Positions 9,086 to 18,311 are shown, counted from the stretch's first letter. The stretch is DNA of 44,462 nt from an archaeon (GCA_024278985.1 JAJRSC010000024.1:1-44462); one strand, 5' to 3'. Notes: generated by a model not told the origin, from the sequence alone. Numbers and translations are program-made.

Positions 9086-10378
9086 TCACCAATTATTTAT
9101 AAATTCTTCAATTTTTTCTCTTATTGTATCAAAAATAAAATTAAATTTTTTATCATCCTTTTCTAATAATGTTATTCTAAAACCATTTAACTCAGTACAA
9201 AATGATGTTAAAGGAACTACACAAATTCCTGTTTCTGCTAACAGTTGATAACAAAACTTTCTGTCTAAGCTTTTTCCTTTATATAGTTTTTCAACAAATT
9301 CCTTTAAATTTGGATTAGTTATTTTTATTTCTCCATTAACCCCATTCTCAAATACTATACTCATATAAAAAGCTCCATTAGCTCTATTAACTATAACTCC
9401 ATCTAAATTTTTTAGTTTGTTATATGCATCATTACTTCTCTTTTCATAAAACTTATTTCTCTCTTTTAAATATTTGCTATATCTCTTATCTCCAAATATT
9501 TTAGGTATTACTTTCTGAGGGAGAGTTGTAGAGCAAACCTCTATTAACTTAGCTTTGTAAATACTATTTATATATCTTTTAAATTCTTCATCCTTGTTAT
9601 AATTATAAACTTCAATCCATCCACATCTTCCTCCTGGCCATGGAAGTTCTTTAGATATACCTTTTAATGATATACCTGGAACATCATCAATAACATCACT
9701 AAGTAAAACTTTCTTTTTATTGTTATATATTAAATTACAATAAATTTCATCACATATAATAAATAAGTCAAATTCATTGGCAATATCTACAATTTCATCC
9801 AAAACCTTTTTTGAATAAACTGCTCCTGTAGGATTATCTGGATTTATTATTAATATTCCAGATACTGCAGGATTGTACTTTATTCTATTATATAAATCAT
9901 CCATATCTGGATACCAACATTGGCAAGGGTCTAAAAAATAGGTTATTGGTGGAGCTCCTGCATGTGATGCCTCTGCTGATGAATGAGTAGAGTATGATGG
10001 AGAAGGATTTATAACTCTAATTTCTCTCCTTAATAGCCCATAAATCTTAGCAATAGCATCCCCCAATCCATTGAAAAATATTATATCTTCTGCAGTTATT
10101 TGTGTTTTTCCTCTTTTGTTTGTTTGTTCAGCTAAAAATTCTCTTGTTTCATATAATCCTTTTGTAGGACAGTATCCATAAGAGGAATCATTTCTAACCT
10201 CTTCTACAATAATCTCCTTTATCCAATCAGGAAGTTTTTCCCCCTTAGCTATTGGGTCACCAATATTTTCCCAAATTATTTCTTTTCCAAATTCTTTAAC
10301 TTTATTGGCAATATCAACAATCTCTCTAATTTCATAAGTTAATTCTTTAGCTCCAATGTCAATTATTGGATTCCTCAT
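9086..10378 (-). CDS. Class I/II PLP-dependent aminotransferase
   Basis: About 430 residues of fold-type I aminotransferase. Visible features are the INPDNPTGAVYS loop, ICDEIYCNLIY with the PLP-contacting Asp and Tyr, the Schiff-base Lys in KGISKELPWPGGRCGW, and a C-terminal arginine in GFRITLLE. It resembles the archaeal aminotransferase group that includes M. jannaschii MJ1479, often labelled alanine or aspartate aminotransferase; the substrate cannot be read from sequence. AGTGA sits five bases before ATG at 10378, which favours that start over the GTG at 10387. The dphB stop is just upstream. Confidence 0.85.
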   Translation of the reverse strand: MRNPIIDIGAKELTYEIREIVDIANKVKEFGKEIIWENIGDPIAKGEKLPDWIKEIIVEEVRNDSSYGYCPTKGLYETREFLAEQTNKRGKTQITAEDIIFFNGLGDAIAKIYGLLRREIRVINPSPSYSTHSSAEASHAGAPPITYFLDPCQCWYPDMDDLYNRIKYNPAVSGILIINPDNPTGAVYSKKVLDEIVDIANEFDLFIICDEIYCNLIYNNKKKVLLSDVIDDVPGISLKGISKELPWPGGRCGWIEVYNYNKDEEFKRYINSIYKAKLIEVCSTTLPQKVIPKIFGDKRYSKYLKERNKFYEKRSNDAYNKLKNLDGVIVNRANGAFYMSIVFENGVNGEIKITNPNLKEFVEKLYKGKSLDRKFCYQLLAETGICVVPLTSFCTELNGFRITLLEKDDKKFNFIFDTIREKIEEFINNW

Positions 10379-10387
10379 AATCTTCAC

Positions 10388-11155
10388 TTATTCAATATTT
10401 TCAGCCAAATATTTTAATGCTTCCTCTTCCATAAAGTGTAATTTACCAGGAATAATTATAGTGTGTAAGGGCTTACCAAAGTTATAATTTATTAAGTCCT
10501 TAATTTTACCATAAACAATTTTTGGTTTTAATGAGCCAGCCCTTGCTAAAACAACAACCTTTAAATTTTCATTAATTATATTTTCTTTCTCTTTTTTTTC
10601 CATCTCCAGCAGTAATTTTAAAGCCTCATTAGCAGTCATATATCCCCTATTTTCATCTATATCTAATAAACATAATGTATGTAATCCTCTTTCTAAGTTC
10701 TCTTTTATAACTTTATAGGGTGTTGTAGGAAAATAATGCTCTGTTGGGAATACTATTGATGTTGTTTTACCAAACTTATACAACTGTAAGCCAGTTATAC
10801 CAACAGCTGAATATATGGAAGATGCATTTATTATAATTAATTCAACTCCCTGTTTTTTTGCCTCTATTGCTAAATCTACGTGGGTAGTTGCTACCATAGG
10901 GTCTCCAGCTGTTAAAAACATAATATTTTTAGTTTTTGCTTCTTCTATAATTTTATTTCCTTTTAATTCTACATCCTCTCTTTTTAAAATAACTATTTTT
11001 TTCTTTAAAATCTTCTCTATCCTTTCTATTGTGGTGCCCATTAATGAGGATGTGTAAAATTCAGCATATATTTTATCAGCTTTCTCAGCATATTTTAATG
11101 TTTTTAATGGCATATCTAACTCATCATACAATCCTAAACCAGCCAATATTAACAT
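10388..11155 (-). CDS. dphB: Diphthine synthase (DphB/Dph5)
   Basis: 255 residues of the tetrapyrrole/diphthine methylase fold. It opens MLILAGLGLYDELDMPLKTL, has LTAGDPMVATTHVDL near residues 82-96, and FPTEHYFPTTPYKVIKENL further on, all hallmark Dph5 segments. It methylates the modified histidine of elongation factor 2 on the way to diphthamide, using SAM. The ATG at 11155 follows GGGATAAAT. The upstream sequence carries the divergent C/D box sRNA. Confidence 0.93.
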   Translation of the reverse strand: MLILAGLGLYDELDMPLKTLKYAEKADKIYAEFYTSSLMGTTIERIEKILKKKIVILKREDVELKGNKIIEEAKTKNIMFLTAGDPMVATTHVDLAIEAKKQGVELIIINASSIYSAVGITGLQLYKFGKTTSIVFPTEHYFPTTPYKVIKENLERGLHTLCLLDIDENRGYMTANEALKLLLEMEKKEKENIINENLKVVVLARAGSLKPKIVYGKIKDLINYNFGKPLHTIIIPGKLHFMEEEALKYLAENIE

Positions 11156-11192
11156 ATTTATCCCAATATATTAATAAGTTGTAAAACAGATG

Positions 11193-11208
11193 GGTATATA
11201 TAATATAA
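11193..11208 (+). promoter_or_regulatory. TATA box for the C/D sRNA and helicase
   Basis: The stretch GTATATATAATATAA is centred about 25 bases before the predicted 5' end of the sRNA at 11228, the usual distance for an archaeal TATA element. Its near-symmetry means it might also serve dphB on the other strand. Confidence 0.55.
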
Positions 11209-11227
11209 TTTAGTATTATAAAAAAAA

Positions 11228-11285
11228 TGCGGATGATGAACGGAGTAGCTACTGAACTATGATGAGTGATGGGCGAACTGACGCA
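11228..11285 (+). ncRNA. Archaeal C/D box guide sRNA
   Basis: All four boxes occur in order and at proper distances. Box C is ATGATGA at 11233-11239, D' is CTGA at 11252-11255, C' is TGATGA at 11260-11265, and D is CTGA at 11278-11281. TGCG at 11228-11231 pairs with CGCA at 11282-11285 as the terminal stem. The guide before D' is CGGAGTAGCTA, and the guide before D is TGATGGGCGAA. By the five-nucleotide rule the targets are a U (opposite 11247) and a C (opposite 11273). The target RNA was not identified. The gene lies 45 bases before the helicase start. Confidence 0.88.
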
Positions 11286-11303
11286 CTATTTTTTTTAATA
11301 GTG
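11284..11303 (+). terminator. Hairpin with T run after the sRNA
   Basis: CACTATT and AATAGTG form an inverted repeat around a run of six further T. It directly follows the sRNA 3' stem and could end the sRNA transcript, or be read through into the helicase gene. Confidence 0.5.
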
Positions 11304-11330
11304 TGATTAAATAATTGTGAGGATATAATT

Positions 11331-12422
11331 ATGACAACTTTTGAAAATTTTAATCTATCAGAAAGTATGATAAAATCTATAAAAAATAAGGGTTTTAAAG
11401 AACCAACTGATATTCAAAAGCAGGTAATTCCTATTTTATTAAATGAAGAGGTTAATATTGTAGGACAGGCACAAACTGGAACAGGTAAAACTGCAAGCTT
11501 TGGAATTCCTATTATTGAAAAAATAGATGAAAATTTAAAATGTGTTCAAGCACTTATTTTATCACCTACAAGAGAGTTATCTTTACAGATAACTAAGGAG
11601 TTGGTAAGTTTAAAAAATAAAAATATAAGAATTTCAACAATATATGGAGGAGTGCCAATACAAAAACAGGTAAGATATCTAAATAGCCATATTATTGTAG
11701 GAACTCCTGGAAGAGTTTTAGATTTTCTAAGAAGAGGGGAATTAGATTTAAGAAATTTAAAATACTTTGTCTTAGATGAAGCTGATGAAATGCTAAATAT
11801 GGGCTTTATTGATGATGTTAGAGAGATATTAAGATATACAAATAAAAATAAAAAGATTCTTCTATTTTCTGCAACTCTTCCTAAAAAGATTTTAGATTTA
11901 GCTAAAGAAGAATTAAAAGAGTATATACTATGTAAAGTTAAAAAAGAAAAAGAAACTGCTGAAAATATAGAGCAATATTATTGTAAGTTAAAAAATTATG
12001 AAAAAATTAAAAAACTCACCAACATTATAGATAAAGATTTTTATGGTATAGTATTTTGTGCAACCAAAAAGGACACTAAAGAATTGGCTAAAAATCTATT
12101 CAAATTAGGATTTAAAGCAGATACTTTACATGGAGATTTATCTCAAAAAAAGAGAGAGAAAGTTTTAGATAAATTTAAAAAAAAGAAGATTAATATTTTA
12201 GTGGCAACAGATGTTGCTTCAAGAGGTTTAGATATTAATAACCTAACTCATGTTATTAACTATTCCCTACCTCAAGATGTTGAGTCTTATATCCATAGAA
12301 TTGGAAGAACTGGAAGAATTGGAAAAAAAGGAATAGCAATAACATTTATTCATCCAAAAGAAATAAAAAAATTAAAATTATTTGAAAAAAGAATAAAATC
12401 AAATATAAAAAGGTTTATATAA
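11331..12422 (+). CDS. DEAD-box ATP-dependent RNA helicase
   Basis: 363 residues, a minimal two-domain DEAD-box core without extra tails. Q-motif residues FKEPTDIQKQ are at 22-31, Walker A AQTGTGKT at 47-54, PTRELSLQ near 79, GTPGRVLDF near 125, the DEAD box at 149-152, SAT near 180, and HRIGRTGR near the end. It is close in length and sequence to M. jannaschii MJ0669, whose structure defined the family core. It unwinds short RNA duplexes and may act in ribosome assembly or RNA decay. It starts downstream of a C/D sRNA and overlaps rnhB convergently by eight bases. Confidence 0.95.
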   Translation: MTTFENFNLSESMIKSIKNKGFKEPTDIQKQVIPILLNEEVNIVGQAQTGTGKTASFGIPIIEKIDENLKCVQALILSPTRELSLQITKELVSLKNKNIRISTIYGGVPIQKQVRYLNSHIIVGTPGRVLDFLRRGELDLRNLKYFVLDEADEMLNMGFIDDVREILRYTNKNKKILLFSATLPKKILDLAKEELKEYILCKVKKEKETAENIEQYYCKLKNYEKIKKLTNIIDKDFYGIVFCATKKDTKELAKNLFKLGFKADTLHGDLSQKKREKVLDKFKKKKINILVATDVASRGLDINNLTHVINYSLPQDVESYIHRIGRTGRIGKKGIAITFIHPKEIKKLKLFEKRIKSNIKRFI

Positions 12423-13059
12423 AGTTATCTAAAGTTTTTTGTTTATTTATTATCTTCTCAACAGTTTTCCATTTTTTTCTAACAATTGGTGGTAATTTTT
12501 TATATCTCTGATAATAATCCTCTAAAAATTTTATAGTTTTTGCATCTGAAGGGTATCCACTTCCAAAATCTCCATATTCCTTTTTATAGTTTTCTATTAT
12601 CTCATCTCTTATAACTTTTGCCAATATTGAAGCAGCAGAAACTATTGGATATTTACTATCTGCTTTATGTTCAGCAACAATTTTAATATTCTTATTTAAC
12701 TTTTTTAAAAATTCTTCTTTAAACTTCTTTATATTAGTTGAACAGGCATCAATATATACAGTTGCATCTTCATTATTTTCTAATAACTTAGAAACTGCTT
12801 TGGCAAATGCTTCAATTTCTATTTCATTTAAATTTTTTTGTTCCATCAACTTATTTAACTCCTCTGGATAAATTATTACTACACTATATTTTCCAATTTC
12901 TTTAAGTTTTTTACTTAAGTTTTCTCTTTTTTTCTTACTGAGTTCTTTACTGTCTTTAACTCCTATTTTTTCTAAGTTTTTTAAATTTGTTGAATATGCA
13001 ACTATAACCATTGGTCCAATAACTGGTCCTCTTCCTGCTTCATCAACTCCTATAATCAT
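12415..13059 (-). CDS. rnhB: Ribonuclease HII
   Basis: 214 residues. It begins MIIGVDEAGRGPVIGPMVIV with the catalytic Asp and Glu of the DEAGRG motif at 5-10; further acidic residues are in VYIDACSTN and in the EHKAD segment. It cleaves RNA in RNA-DNA hybrids, including single embedded ribonucleotides. The length is normal. The start ATG abuts the tfrB stop, and the 3' end overlaps the helicase gene tail to tail. Confidence 0.95.
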   Translation of the reverse strand: MIIGVDEAGRGPVIGPMVIVAYSTNLKNLEKIGVKDSKELSKKKRENLSKKLKEIGKYSVVIIYPEELNKLMEQKNLNEIEIEAFAKAVSKLLENNEDATVYIDACSTNIKKFKEEFLKKLNKNIKIVAEHKADSKYPIVSAASILAKVIRDEIIENYKKEYGDFGSGYPSDAKTIKFLEDYYQRYKKLPPIVRKKWKTVEKIINKQKTLDNFI

Positions 13060-14484
13060 CTATATCACTTTCCTTAATAGAGAAACAATATTTAAAACCT
13101 CAAGATTACTATTTTCTTTTAGATGATATTCACAAAATGGACATACTGTTACAATAACATCAACTCCCAAACTTTCAAGTTCTTTAGCTCTTTTTTTTCC
13201 TATTATTTTGGAAAGTTCTTTTTTTCCACTTCTAACTCCTCCACCAGCTCCACAGCATTTTGGCTTACTATCTATAAATTCTAAATTAGGAATACTCTTT
13301 AAAATTTTTCTTGGCTCTTCTTTTATTTTTTGTCCTCTTAATAAATGACAGGGGTCATGATATGTAACTTTTAAATTTATTGGTTTATAGTTTATTAATC
13401 CTACTTCATTTAAAACCTCTGTTATATCCCTAACATTCTTTAATTTATAATCATTTTTTAATGTATTTCCACATCCTGCACATACAGTTACTATATAATC
13501 AACATCCAAATTTTTAAAGACTTCTTTATTCCTTTCAATTAATTTTTCAGCAACATCTCTAAATCCTGTCCTAAGCATTGGTGAAGAGCAACAAACTTGA
13601 TTTTTTGGAATATATACTGAAATTCCATGAGCATTTAATACTTTAATTGTATCATATCCAACATCTTTTAACCTATAATCAACTAAACAACCTGTAAAAA
13701 ATGCTACCCTTAATTTTTCATTTTTAGCCTTATAATACTCTTTAACTTCATCTAAAAAACTCTTTTCTATTTTTGAAACACTTCTATTATATTTTAAAAT
13801 ATTATTTTTAACTTCTATGTGTTTATTTAAATATAATGATTTTTTAGTAGATAAAGACCTTAAATATTCTATAGCTTTAACTAAATCTATCTCCATAGGA
13901 CAAACTTCAACACATTTATGGCATGTTGTACAGTTATATAAATTTTCAAAAAAAGCAATTTTCTCTCTATCTTCTTCATCTCTAACATCTTTGGCAAATC
14001 TTGCCAATGCTCTCATTAATGTAGCTCCAGGATATTCAGAGTTTTCTCTTGCAGGACATTGAGATAGACATGATAAGCACTCAATGCATTTTTTTAACTC
14101 CTTTACATTTTCAACAACTTTATCATTAATTTTTTCTAATGTATCTGGATAGTGTTTTCTTATTAGATAATTTCTAATATTTAGAAGTTTTTTATTATAA
14201 CTTTCTCTATCTACAATCAAATCTTTAATCACTCTAAAACCTTTTAATGGCTCAATTAAAATTCCCTCCTTTACCTTCTCAATACAGGCAAGTTTTGCCT
14301 CTCCATCTACTGTTAAGGCACAACTACCACACTGTCCATTTCTACATCCCGCTCTAAATGCAATATTGGCATTATAATTTTTATTTATATATTCTAAAGC
14401 TTCTAATATAGTCCCCTCAGGAACATTATAACTTTCTATCCAACTTTTTCCATTGTTGTATCTTTTTATATATATCTTCTTCAT
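13060..14484 (-). CDS. tfrB: CoM/CoB fumarate reductase subunit B (TfrB)
   Basis: 474 residues. The N-terminal [2Fe-2S] ferredoxin domain carries GCRNGQCGSC and a later Cys near residue 68. Two [4Fe-4S] motifs follow, CIECLSCLSQCP and CTTCHKCVEVCP. Two CCG domains end the protein (CCSSPMLRTG; DPCHLLRGQ with KCCGAGGG), as in HdrB. That layout is TfrB of the thiol:fumarate reductase, which oxidises CoM-SH and CoB-SH while reducing fumarate for biosynthesis. M. jannaschii MJ0092 is the likely counterpart and lies beside its Na+/Ca2+ exchanger gene, as here. TfrA is not in the window. ATG overlaps the exchanger stop (ATGA). Confidence 0.87.
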   Translation of the reverse strand: MKKIYIKRYNNGKSWIESYNVPEGTILEALEYINKNYNANIAFRAGCRNGQCGSCALTVDGEAKLACIEKVKEGILIEPLKGFRVIKDLIVDRESYNKKLLNIRNYLIRKHYPDTLEKINDKVVENVKELKKCIECLSCLSQCPARENSEYPGATLMRALARFAKDVRDEEDREKIAFFENLYNCTTCHKCVEVCPMEIDLVKAIEYLRSLSTKKSLYLNKHIEVKNNILKYNRSVSKIEKSFLDEVKEYYKAKNEKLRVAFFTGCLVDYRLKDVGYDTIKVLNAHGISVYIPKNQVCCSSPMLRTGFRDVAEKLIERNKEVFKNLDVDYIVTVCAGCGNTLKNDYKLKNVRDITEVLNEVGLINYKPINLKVTYHDPCHLLRGQKIKEEPRKILKSIPNLEFIDSKPKCCGAGGGVRSGKKELSKIIGKKRAKELESLGVDVIVTVCPFCEYHLKENSNLEVLNIVSLLRKVI

Positions 14485-15392
14485 AATATCCCAAAGTATA
14501 GAGCAGTTATAAATACAAAGTAAAGAACTAATAAAACTATCCCTTCCAATTTATTTATTTTATTTTTAAGTGAAAAGATGAATAATAATAATGATAAAAT
14601 TAATAATGCATATAAACCTCCAATTTCAGATGGTAGTTTAATGAATATAGAAGGCAACCCTAAGGCAAATCCTATATCTATAACATTACTTCCAAGTATA
14701 TTACCTAAAACAATTCCCCCCAATTTCCTTTTTGCAGATATTATTGAAACCATTAACTCAGGAACAGAGGTTCCAAAAGCTACCAAAGAAAAACCTATAA
14801 TAAAATCAGAAATTCCAAAACTATGAGCTAATCCTTTAGCCCCTTCAACTAAAAACTTAGACCCTAATAAAACAGATATTAATCCTATAATAGTAATAAA
14901 TAAATCCATTATAAGATATAGATTTTCTTTATTTTCATTGTTGTTATCTTCTAATTTTCCATCTTTTATTGTTTTTAGTATATAAAATATAGATAGAATT
15001 ATCAAAAAAAATCCATCTATTTTATCATAGCCATCAATCCCTAAAATAAAGGTAATTATTATAAATATTATATAATAAACAATATTCCTTTTTAATTTAT
15101 TATTTAGTATTATTGTTGAAAATAGTAATGAAGTTCCTAAAATTAATCCAATATTACAGACACATGAACCAATAGCATTTCCAACAGCAATACCTCCAGA
15201 ATTTGTAAATGCAGCATATATAGATGTGACAATTTCAGGTAATGATGTCCCAATTGCAACAACAGTAGCACCAATAACAAAATTAGAGACATTAAAAAAT
15301 TTTGCAATTCTCTCCGCTCCAAGAACAAACCAATCACTACCATAATATAAAAGTACTAATCCAACAATAAAGTAAATTAAATCAATAATCAT
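14481..15392 (-). CDS. Na+/Ca2+ exchanger (NCX_Mj-like)
   Basis: About 303 residues with ten predicted membrane helices. The two inverted alpha repeats are clear: GTSLPEIVTS in the first and GTSVPELMVS in the second carry the two ion-coordinating glutamates, and GNAIGSCVCNIG and GNILGSNVIDIG follow. It is very like NCX_Mj (MJ0091) of known structure, and should extrude Ca2+ against Na+ entry across the cell membrane. GGGG six bases before ATG at 15392 supports that start; an in-frame ATG at 15404 would add four residues. It is coupled to tfrB. Confidence 0.92.
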   Translation of the reverse strand: MIIDLIYFIVGLVLLYYGSDWFVLGAERIAKFFNVSNFVIGATVVAIGTSLPEIVTSIYAAFTNSGGIAVGNAIGSCVCNIGLILGTSLLFSTIILNNKLKRNIVYYIIFIIITFILGIDGYDKIDGFFLIILSIFYILKTIKDGKLEDNNNENKENLYLIMDLFITIIGLISVLLGSKFLVEGAKGLAHSFGISDFIIGFSLVAFGTSVPELMVSIISAKRKLGGIVLGNILGSNVIDIGFALGLPSIFIKLPSEIGGLYALLILSLLLFIFSLKNKINKLEGIVLLVLYFVFITALYFGIL

Positions 15393-15485
15393 TTCTGTCC
15401 CCATAAATATTTAAATATATTTATAATCCAATTTTATCAAGGTATATAAAGAAAAAATAATAAATACTAAAAATATAAAATAGAA

Positions 15486-15497
15486 CTTTTATATTTT
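15486..15497 (+). promoter_or_regulatory. TATA-like element before ftsZ
   Basis: TTTTATATTTTT lies about 60 bases before the ftsZ start, inside a 150-base A/T-rich divergent region that also serves the exchanger operon. The assignment rests on position and composition only. Confidence 0.4.
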
Positions 15498-15553
15498 TTT
15501 ATTGGTTATTAATAAAATTTTCACAGTTAAAATATTAAAAAAGGATGGTGATT

Positions 15554-16636
15554 ATGAAATTAGTTAAAGAAGCTTTATCAAGAAACTCACCAACATACTC
15601 AAATGAGTTAGGAGAAGCAAGAATAATAGTTGTTGGATGTGGTGGAGCTGGAAATAATACAATTAACAGATTGATGGAGTTGGGAATACAAGGAGCTGAG
15701 ACAATTGCAATTAACACAGATAAGCAGCACTTAGAGGTTATACAAGCACATAAAAAGATATTAATAGGTTCAAGTTTAACAAGGGGTTTAGGAGCAGGAG
15801 GATATCCTGAGATAGGAGAAAAAGCTGCAGAAATGGCAAGAAATGTTTTAGAGGAACAATTAAAAGGAGCTGATTTAGTATTTGTTACTGCTGGGATGGG
15901 TGGAGGGACTGGAACAGGTTCTGCTCCAGTTGTTGCTGAGATTGCTAAAAATTTGGGAGCTATAGTTGTAGGGGTAGTTACATATCCATTTAAAATAGAA
16001 AGAGCAAGAATGCAGAAGGCAGAAGAAGGAATAAGAAAAATGGTTAATGTTTGTGATACTGTTATTATTGTAGATAATAACAAACTTTTAGAGTTAGTTC
16101 CTAACTTACCATTAAATGATGCATTTAAAGTAGCTGATGAAATTATTGCTCAAGCAGTTAAAGGGATAACTGAAACTATTGCAGTTCCAAGTTTAATAAA
16201 TATTGACTTTGCAGATGTTAGGGCAATAATGTGTAATGGAGGAGTAGCTTTAATTAGTGTTGGAGAAGTTGATAATACAGATAGAGGGGATAGAGTACAG
16301 AATGTAGTTAATGAAACATTAAAATGTCCTCTTTTAGATGTTGATTTTAGAGGAGCTAAAGGAGCATTAATTCATATAACAGGAGGGCCAGATTTAACTT
16401 TAAAGGAGGCAAATGATATTGGAGAAGGAATTACCAAATATTTAGATCCAAATGCAAATGTTATTTGGGGGGCAAGAATTGAAAAAGAAATGGAAGGTTG
16501 TATAAGAGTTATGGCAATTATTACTGGAGTAAAATCTCCACATATTTTAGGAAAAGATTCATTAAGTAATAGAATAATTCCTAAAGAGGATAAAAAAGTA
16601 AAGAAAAATATAGGTGGAATTGATTTCATAATTTAA
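15554..16636 (+). CDS. ftsZ: Cell division protein FtsZ
   Basis: About 360 residues, tubulin/FtsZ family, close in length to M. jannaschii FtsZ1 (MJ0370). The nucleotide-binding glycine motif [12 protein letters not shown] is near residues 114-125 from this start, and the T7 loop [15 protein letters not shown] contains the catalytic Asp. It polymerises with GTP into the division ring at mid-cell. A GGTGATT runs into ATG at 15554; the ATG at 15545 is in frame and would add three residues. An HTH gene follows 11 bases later. Confidence 0.97.
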   Translation: MKLVKEALSRNSPTYSNELGEARIIVVGCGGAGNNTINRLMELGIQGAETIAINTDKQHLEVIQAHKKILIGSSLTRGLGAGGYPEIGEKAAEMARNVLEEQLKGADLVFVTAGMGGGTGTGSAPVVAEIAKNLGAIVVGVVTYPFKIERARMQKAEEGIRKMVNVCDTVIIVDNNKLLELVPNLPLNDAFKVADEIIAQAVKGITETIAVPSLINIDFADVRAIMCNGGVALISVGEVDNTDRGDRVQNVVNETLKCPLLDVDFRGAKGALIHITGGPDLTLKEANDIGEGITKYLDPNANVIWGARIEKEMEGCIRVMAIITGVKSPHILGKDSLSNRIIPKEDKKVKKNIGGIDFII

Positions 16637-16647
16637 AAAAAGGGTTA

Positions 16648-17166
16648 ATGTATATGAAACTTAGAAAAAGATTATTATATAATCTTGTCTCATTACAAAA
16701 ATTTTCAGAAGAATTTAAAAAAATTTTAAATGACCTTAATCTTAGCCTAAAAGAATTTTCAGAGTTATCTAATATTCCATATGGAACTCTATATAAAATT
16801 TATAAAGGGAAAGATTTTAGGGTTTCTACATTAATAAAAATTTTAGAAACATTAAAAAAATTTGAATCTGAGGAAAAAAAGGATTTTATTGCAGTTATTG
16901 CTGCAAGAACTGTTTTAAATAATTTAACAAAAAGAGAAATTACAATTAATAATAAAAAATACATAATAAAAGAATTTCCTGCAAATACTTTAGAGGAGTG
17001 TATCATCTCAGCAATATGGGCTGAAAGATTAGGAGCTAAGGGAATAATTTGTGCCCCAATAGTTAGTTCAACAATTGAAAAAATAGTTTCTATTCCTGTT
17101 GTTGTAGTAATTCCTGAAAAGGATGCTTTTGAAAAGGTAATAAATATTATATCAAAGAAAATTTAA
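16648..17166 (+). CDS. HTH-type transcriptional regulator
   Basis: 172 residues. Residues about 20-65 form a Cro/XRE-like helix-turn-helix (LSLKEFSELSNIPYGTLYKI). The C-terminal half has alternating strands and helices (AIWAERLGAKGIICAPIVSS, then IPVVVVIPEKDAFEKVI), perhaps a ligand-binding or dimerisation domain. It sits 11 bases after ftsZ and may be co-transcribed; whether it controls ftsZ is unknown. A second ATG at 16654 is equally possible. The last 15 bases overlap the convergent unknown gene. Confidence 0.7.
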   Translation: MYMKLRKRLLYNLVSLQKFSEEFKKILNDLNLSLKEFSELSNIPYGTLYKIYKGKDFRVSTLIKILETLKKFESEEKKDFIAVIAARTVLNNLTKREITINNKKYIIKEFPANTLEECIISAIWAERLGAKGIICAPIVSSTIEKIVSIPVVVVIPEKDAFEKVINIISKKI

Positions 17167-17643
17167 TGTCCTTATAATGTATGGCTTGGCAGTATATTTT
17201 ACTTTTTTTAAATTTGTTAAATCAATTTCTAAATTATCAATAATAATTCCATTATCTGTTATAATAATTTCCTTATCCTCAATAACTTCTCTAATTTTTC
17301 TCTGTTCCTCTTCTGGAAATGAGTAGTCTATATACTTTTTTATACTATATCCAACAATAAAAATACTTAACCCCCTAACAGATAAAAGAATTTCAGCAAT
17401 ATATTCATTATCAAGTAAATAATTTAAGTCTGTTATAGCTTCATAAGATATATTAATAAATTTGATTTTATCTTTCCAAATACTTGGTGTTGGAGTACAA
17501 AAATAATTTAATATATTTTGTTGAGAAAAATAGTATATTAAAGCTAATATTACCTCTCTCCTAACCCATTTATTTTTATTTCCCTTTGTTAATGTATATA
17601 TTATAAAGTGTAACTTTTCTTTATTTTCATCCAAAATTACCAC
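17152..17643 (-). CDS. Conserved-looking protein of unknown function
   Basis: 163 residues that I do not recognise. The composition is soluble, mixed alpha/beta, with no Cys cluster and no membrane helix. The C-terminal part (EDKEIIITDNGIIIDNLEI) is strand-rich. The likely start is GTG at 17643, overlapping the thpR stop. It is the last gene of the aMBF1-bioD-zinc ribbon-thpR cluster. Confidence 0.6.
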   Translation of the reverse strand: MVILDENKEKLHFIIYTLTKGNKNKWVRREVILALIYYFSQQNILNYFCTPTPSIWKDKIKFINISYEAITDLNYLLDNEYIAEILLSVRGLSIFIVGYSIKKYIDYSFPEEEQRKIREVIEDKEIIITDNGIIIDNLEIDLTNLKKVKYTAKPYIIRTLNFL

Positions 17644-18158
17644 TCTTTTATAATTTCATAAATTGGCCCTGTAGGGGTTAATGTTGATTTATACAACTTT
17701 ATACTATCAGCAACAAAATAGCCAAAATCTATATTTTTATATTTTTCTATTTTATCCTTTAAAAGTTTTTTATTATCTATAAATTTAACTCTTCCAATTG
17801 TTAAGTGAGGAATATAATTTTTCTCTTTTTTAAAACCCAATTTATAAAGTTTATTATCAACATATTTAAATGTATCTATTAGATTTTCTCCATATGCTCC
17901 AATCCATATAACCCTTATATAGTTCTCATTTGGAAATGTTGAAAGATTTTTTAAATGTATATTTATTGGCTGAATTGATAAATCTAAATCTAATATATTA
18001 TTTAATAACTTCTCATTAACTTCTCCTAAAAATTTGACTGTTATATGTAAATTTTCTCTCTCAACTAATTTAATTCCCTTAATCTTAAAATTTTTTTGAA
18101 AATTATAAATTTTTTCTTTTATCTCTTTAGGGATATCTATAGCTAAAAAAACTCTCAA
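17637..18158 (-). CDS. thpR: RNA 2',3'-cyclic phosphodiesterase (ThpR/LigT)
   Basis: 173 residues of the 2H phosphoesterase superfamily. The two signature motifs are HITVKF near residue 43 and HLTIGRV near residue 127. It opens MRVFLAIDIPKEIK, typical of ThpR. It hydrolyses 2',3'-cyclic phosphate ends of RNA to 2'-phosphate and can ligate tRNA halves in vitro. The start is TTG at 18158 after GAGGTGG. Confidence 0.93.
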   Translation of the reverse strand: MRVFLAIDIPKEIKEKIYNFQKNFKIKGIKLVERENLHITVKFLGEVNEKLLNNILDLDLSIQPINIHLKNLSTFPNENYIRVIWIGAYGENLIDTFKYVDNKLYKLGFKKEKNYIPHLTIGRVKFIDNKKLLKDKIEKYKNIDFGYFVADSIKLYKSTLTPTGPIYEIIKEW

Positions 18159-18161
18159 TAT

Positions 18162-18305
18162 TTACCACCTCAATAAAATAGGAATGTTATCAACAATATC
18201 AAACTCTTTTTTACATTTTTTACATATTAATTTATTATCCTTTAATAATAACTCTCCTCTACAGTATGGACATCTTAATATGTTAAGATAATCTTTAATC
18301 CACAT
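18162..18305 (-). CDS. Small zinc-ribbon protein, Trm112-like
   Basis: A 47-residue ORF between bioD and thpR. It starts MWIKDYLNILRCPYCRGEL, has a second cysteine pair in ICKKCKKEF, and ends with a DIVDNIPILLR segment. That is the UPF0434/Trm112 pattern: a single zinc ribbon followed by a conserved D-x-I-P-x-L tail. Trm112 proteins bind and activate several SAM-dependent methyltransferases for tRNA, rRNA and release factors. ATG at 18305 is six bases after the bioD stop and the stop is three bases before thpR, so it is part of the operon. Confidence 0.8.
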   Translation of the reverse strand: MWIKDYLNILRCPYCRGELLLKDNKLICKKCKKEFDIVDNIPILLRW

Positions 18306-18311
18306 AGTTAT

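Noticed and set aside
15535-16083. 182-residue ORF antisense to ftsZ
   Set aside because: Pro/Ala/Thr-rich shadow of the FtsZ frame, unlike the Lys/Ile/Glu-rich proteins around it; no start signal.
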